A DNA stretch of 64,000 nucleotides from Rubripirellula lacrimiformis (lineage in GTDB: Bacteria; Planctomycetota; Planctomycetia; Pirellulales; Pirellulaceae). How positions within the stretch are numbered: position 1 is the stretch's first letter; every line of letters begins with the position of its first letter. Below are positions 62,749 through 64,000 of this stretch, one piece after another. Where the stretch lies: positions 1,302,001 through 1,366,000 of the forward strand of contig NZ_CP036525.1 in the NCBI RefSeq assembly GCF_007741535.1, in the 5' to 3' direction. The notes under the pieces are model-generated. The model searched no databases, was not told where the DNA came from, and saw only the letters and a program-made list of their open reading frames with translations. The position numbers and the translations under genes are program-made.

Positions 62749-63240
62749 ATGGATCCGAAAGCTCTGATTCGCCAAACGATTGCATCGACCGAATTCGTCT
62801 GCAATGCCTATCTGAATGACCTTACCGACGATGAACTGATGCATCGCCCGGTCGAGGGAGCCAACCACATCAATTGGCAGTGGGGGCACCTGATCGCTTC
62901 AGAGCACATGTTGGGACAGATGATTCCGGGGGTGACGATGCCATCGCTTCCAGAGGGGTTCGCCGATAAGTACAGCAAGGAAGCGGCCGCTAGCGATGAT
63001 GCGTCCGCATTCGAAGACAAGGCGACACTGTTGTCGGTTCAACAGCAACAGCGGCAAGGCTTGCTGGCTGTCTTGGATGGGATCAGCGACGAAGCTCTTT
63101 CCGACCCGGCGCCCGAAGCGGTCGCAACCATCTTTCCTAATTCGGCTGCGATCATCTTGTCGGCCGATAGTCACTGGATGATGCACGCCGGCCAGTGGGC
63201 GATTGTGCGTCGGTCGTTGGGCAAACCTGCGTTGTTTTGA
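62749..63240 (+). CDS. DinB-family protein
   Basis: The 163-residue product matches the DinB/YfiT four-helix-bundle fold. The conserved metal-ligand histidine is H47 in NWQWGHLIASEHML, and the C-terminal motif ADSHWMMHAGQWAIVRR offers two more histidines. In this superfamily a divalent metal is held by three histidines and members often act as thiol-dependent transferases, but many have no known activity. The ATG at 62749 is preceded by gagaaag at a 6-nt spacing. It follows the epimerase gene by 91 bp on the same strand and has no recognised functional link to it. Confidence 0.82.
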   Translation: MDPKALIRQTIASTEFVCNAYLNDLTDDELMHRPVEGANHINWQWGHLIASEHMLGQMIPGVTMPSLPEGFADKYSKEAAASDDASAFEDKATLLSVQQQQRQGLLAVLDGISDEALSDPAPEAVATIFPNSAAIILSADSHWMMHAGQWAIVRRSLGKPALF

Positions 63241-63253
63241 TCCGCGATTTTGG

Positions 63254-63877
63254 TCACACGATTTCTTCGTTATCGTCGGCCAAGGCGGACAGAGTGGCTT
63301 CGGACCGTTTTTGCAGCCGTTTGATCTTTCGCTGAATCTGGCGGGCTTCGGATTGCACGTCCGAAAGCCGCCGCTGCAGTTTTTGGATGGATCGATCGGG
63401 ATCGCGATGCAGGAAGCGTTGGAACATGTCCAATAGTGTCAGTGCCCGCAGCGCTTTGACGGCGGTGCCGCGAAGCCGATAGACGCGGGCCAGTTGCGTC
63501 AGTTGCTGAAGTTTCAGCAGCTTGGTTGCACGCATCCACTGCAGCGTTCGCATGAACGAAAACACTGGCAGCGAAATGATCGCCAAGTCGATCCAATGTT
63601 TCTTGCAATACGCCAGTTTCTTGTCGGCCACCGACAGCATCAGGATGAATTCCAGTGCGAATGCAAACCAGATGACCCCGGTGCCGACATGCAAGATCAG
63701 ACGCAGCCAGGTGTGCTGTGCCACTTGGGCTTTCAAGAAAAATTCGATCACCAGAACAGGCAAAATCAGCATCGCGATTGCGATCATCGGGATGCTGAAG
63801 GTGCGCTCGAGTCGCTCGCGAAGGCGGCGGTTGGTCTGTCGCCATCCCAACCCGGGCAGCCACAGTCGGCCATTCAT
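63254..63877 (-). CDS. Ion-channel-like membrane protein (voltage-sensor type), start uncertain
   Basis: The 207-residue product from ATG 63877 has membrane segments FSIPMIAIAMLILPVLVIEF, LILHVGTGVIWFAFALEFIL and a run around KHWIDLAIISLPVFSFM. A basic helix follows with periodic arginines and lysines (RTLQWMRATKLLKLQQLTQL, ARVYRLRG), like the S4 part of a voltage sensor. The C-terminus is a long coiled coil (QRRLSDVQSEARQIQRKIKR). No pore or selectivity filter TVGYG is visible. The reading frame stays open to the window edge, so a longer N-terminus is possible. It converges with the DinB gene, with stops 13 bp apart. Confidence 0.65.
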   Translation of the reverse strand: MNGRLWLPGLGWRQTNRRLRERLERTFSIPMIAIAMLILPVLVIEFFLKAQVAQHTWLRLILHVGTGVIWFAFALEFILMLSVADKKLAYCKKHWIDLAIISLPVFSFMRTLQWMRATKLLKLQQLTQLARVYRLRGTAVKALRALTLLDMFQRFLHRDPDRSIQKLQRRLSDVQSEARQIQRKIKRLQKRSEATLSALADDNEEIV

Positions 63878-64000
63878 TTCCGGGCTTCGTGCGCCAATCC
63901 TTAGCGATGGGCATAGGCAGATCAGCAACGCAAAGGCCTGCGATTTCCAGGTCGACGACGTCCACGGTCGGGTCGTCCAGTGCCAGACTGATTCGGCGAT

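Noticed and set aside
63270-63965. A 231-codon frame overlapping the channel-like gene
   Set aside because: It overlaps almost entirely a frame with clear membrane segments, a basic sensor-like helix and a coiled coil. Its own translation is Ala/Arg/Asp-rich without pattern. The short protein-like stretch near 63960 could belong to a gene beyond the window.

Overview
The window looks like chromosomal DNA of a Rhodopirellula-type planctomycete (Pirellulaceae). Four things point there. Very large secreted proteins carry the short planctomycete N-terminal export-associated motif (LExLExRxLLAG type) together with dockerin-like pairs. There is a PEP-CTERM protein. There is a MoxR/DUF58/VWA cluster. 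GTG and TTG starts are frequent in moderately GC-rich DNA. No rRNA, tRNA, CRISPR array, insertion sequence or prophage was recognised.

Layout. 1-2699 (minus strand): the N-terminal part of a secreted TPR protein, cut by the window edge, and a PLP-dependent group II decarboxylase. 2974-11337 (plus): a MoxR AAA ATPase, a DUF58 protein, a BatA-like VWA membrane protein, a double-VWA membrane protein and a membrane protein with a cysteine-rich segment. This is the usual MoxR-VWA envelope layout. 11483-13239 (minus): a conserved unknown and IspH. 13271-19536 (plus): HpnC, HpnD and HpnE, which make squalene from farnesyl diphosphate, followed by an unusual photolyase/FAD-amine-oxidase fusion. 19768-23690: a PEP-CTERM metalloprotease-like protein, glycyl-tRNA synthetase and a TPR lipoprotein.

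24284-48409 (plus) holds three large extracellular proteins: a 5,406-residue giant, an M64-like metallopeptidase with dockerin, and a Calx-beta repeat protein whose dockerin pair is N-terminal. A strong intrinsic terminator at 48478-48526 closes this region. 48557-53388 (plus): a small beta-sandwich-like protein, an SDR oxidoreductase, xylose isomerase and a ThrE-type exporter.

53436-61003 (minus) is a tight four-gene unit: a 1,140-residue TPR protein, ExbB/TolQ, ExbD/TolR, and a membrane-anchored protein with a long proline-rich linker ending in a terpene-cyclase-like alpha/alpha toroid. The last gene has a TonB-like layout with a different C-terminal domain. It is my best candidate for an undescribed envelope machine. 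61665-63877: a nucleotide-sugar epimerase/dehydratase, a DinB-family protein and an ion-channel-like membrane protein.

Between the genes there are two REP/BIME-like inverted elements (2803-2872 and 22720-22783), several short tandem arrays with a period of 16-18 bp, and a strand-biased octamer CCCTGCCC. The complement of that octamer fits the E. coli KOPS consensus. All function calls rest on reading translated sequence by eye; no database search was possible.
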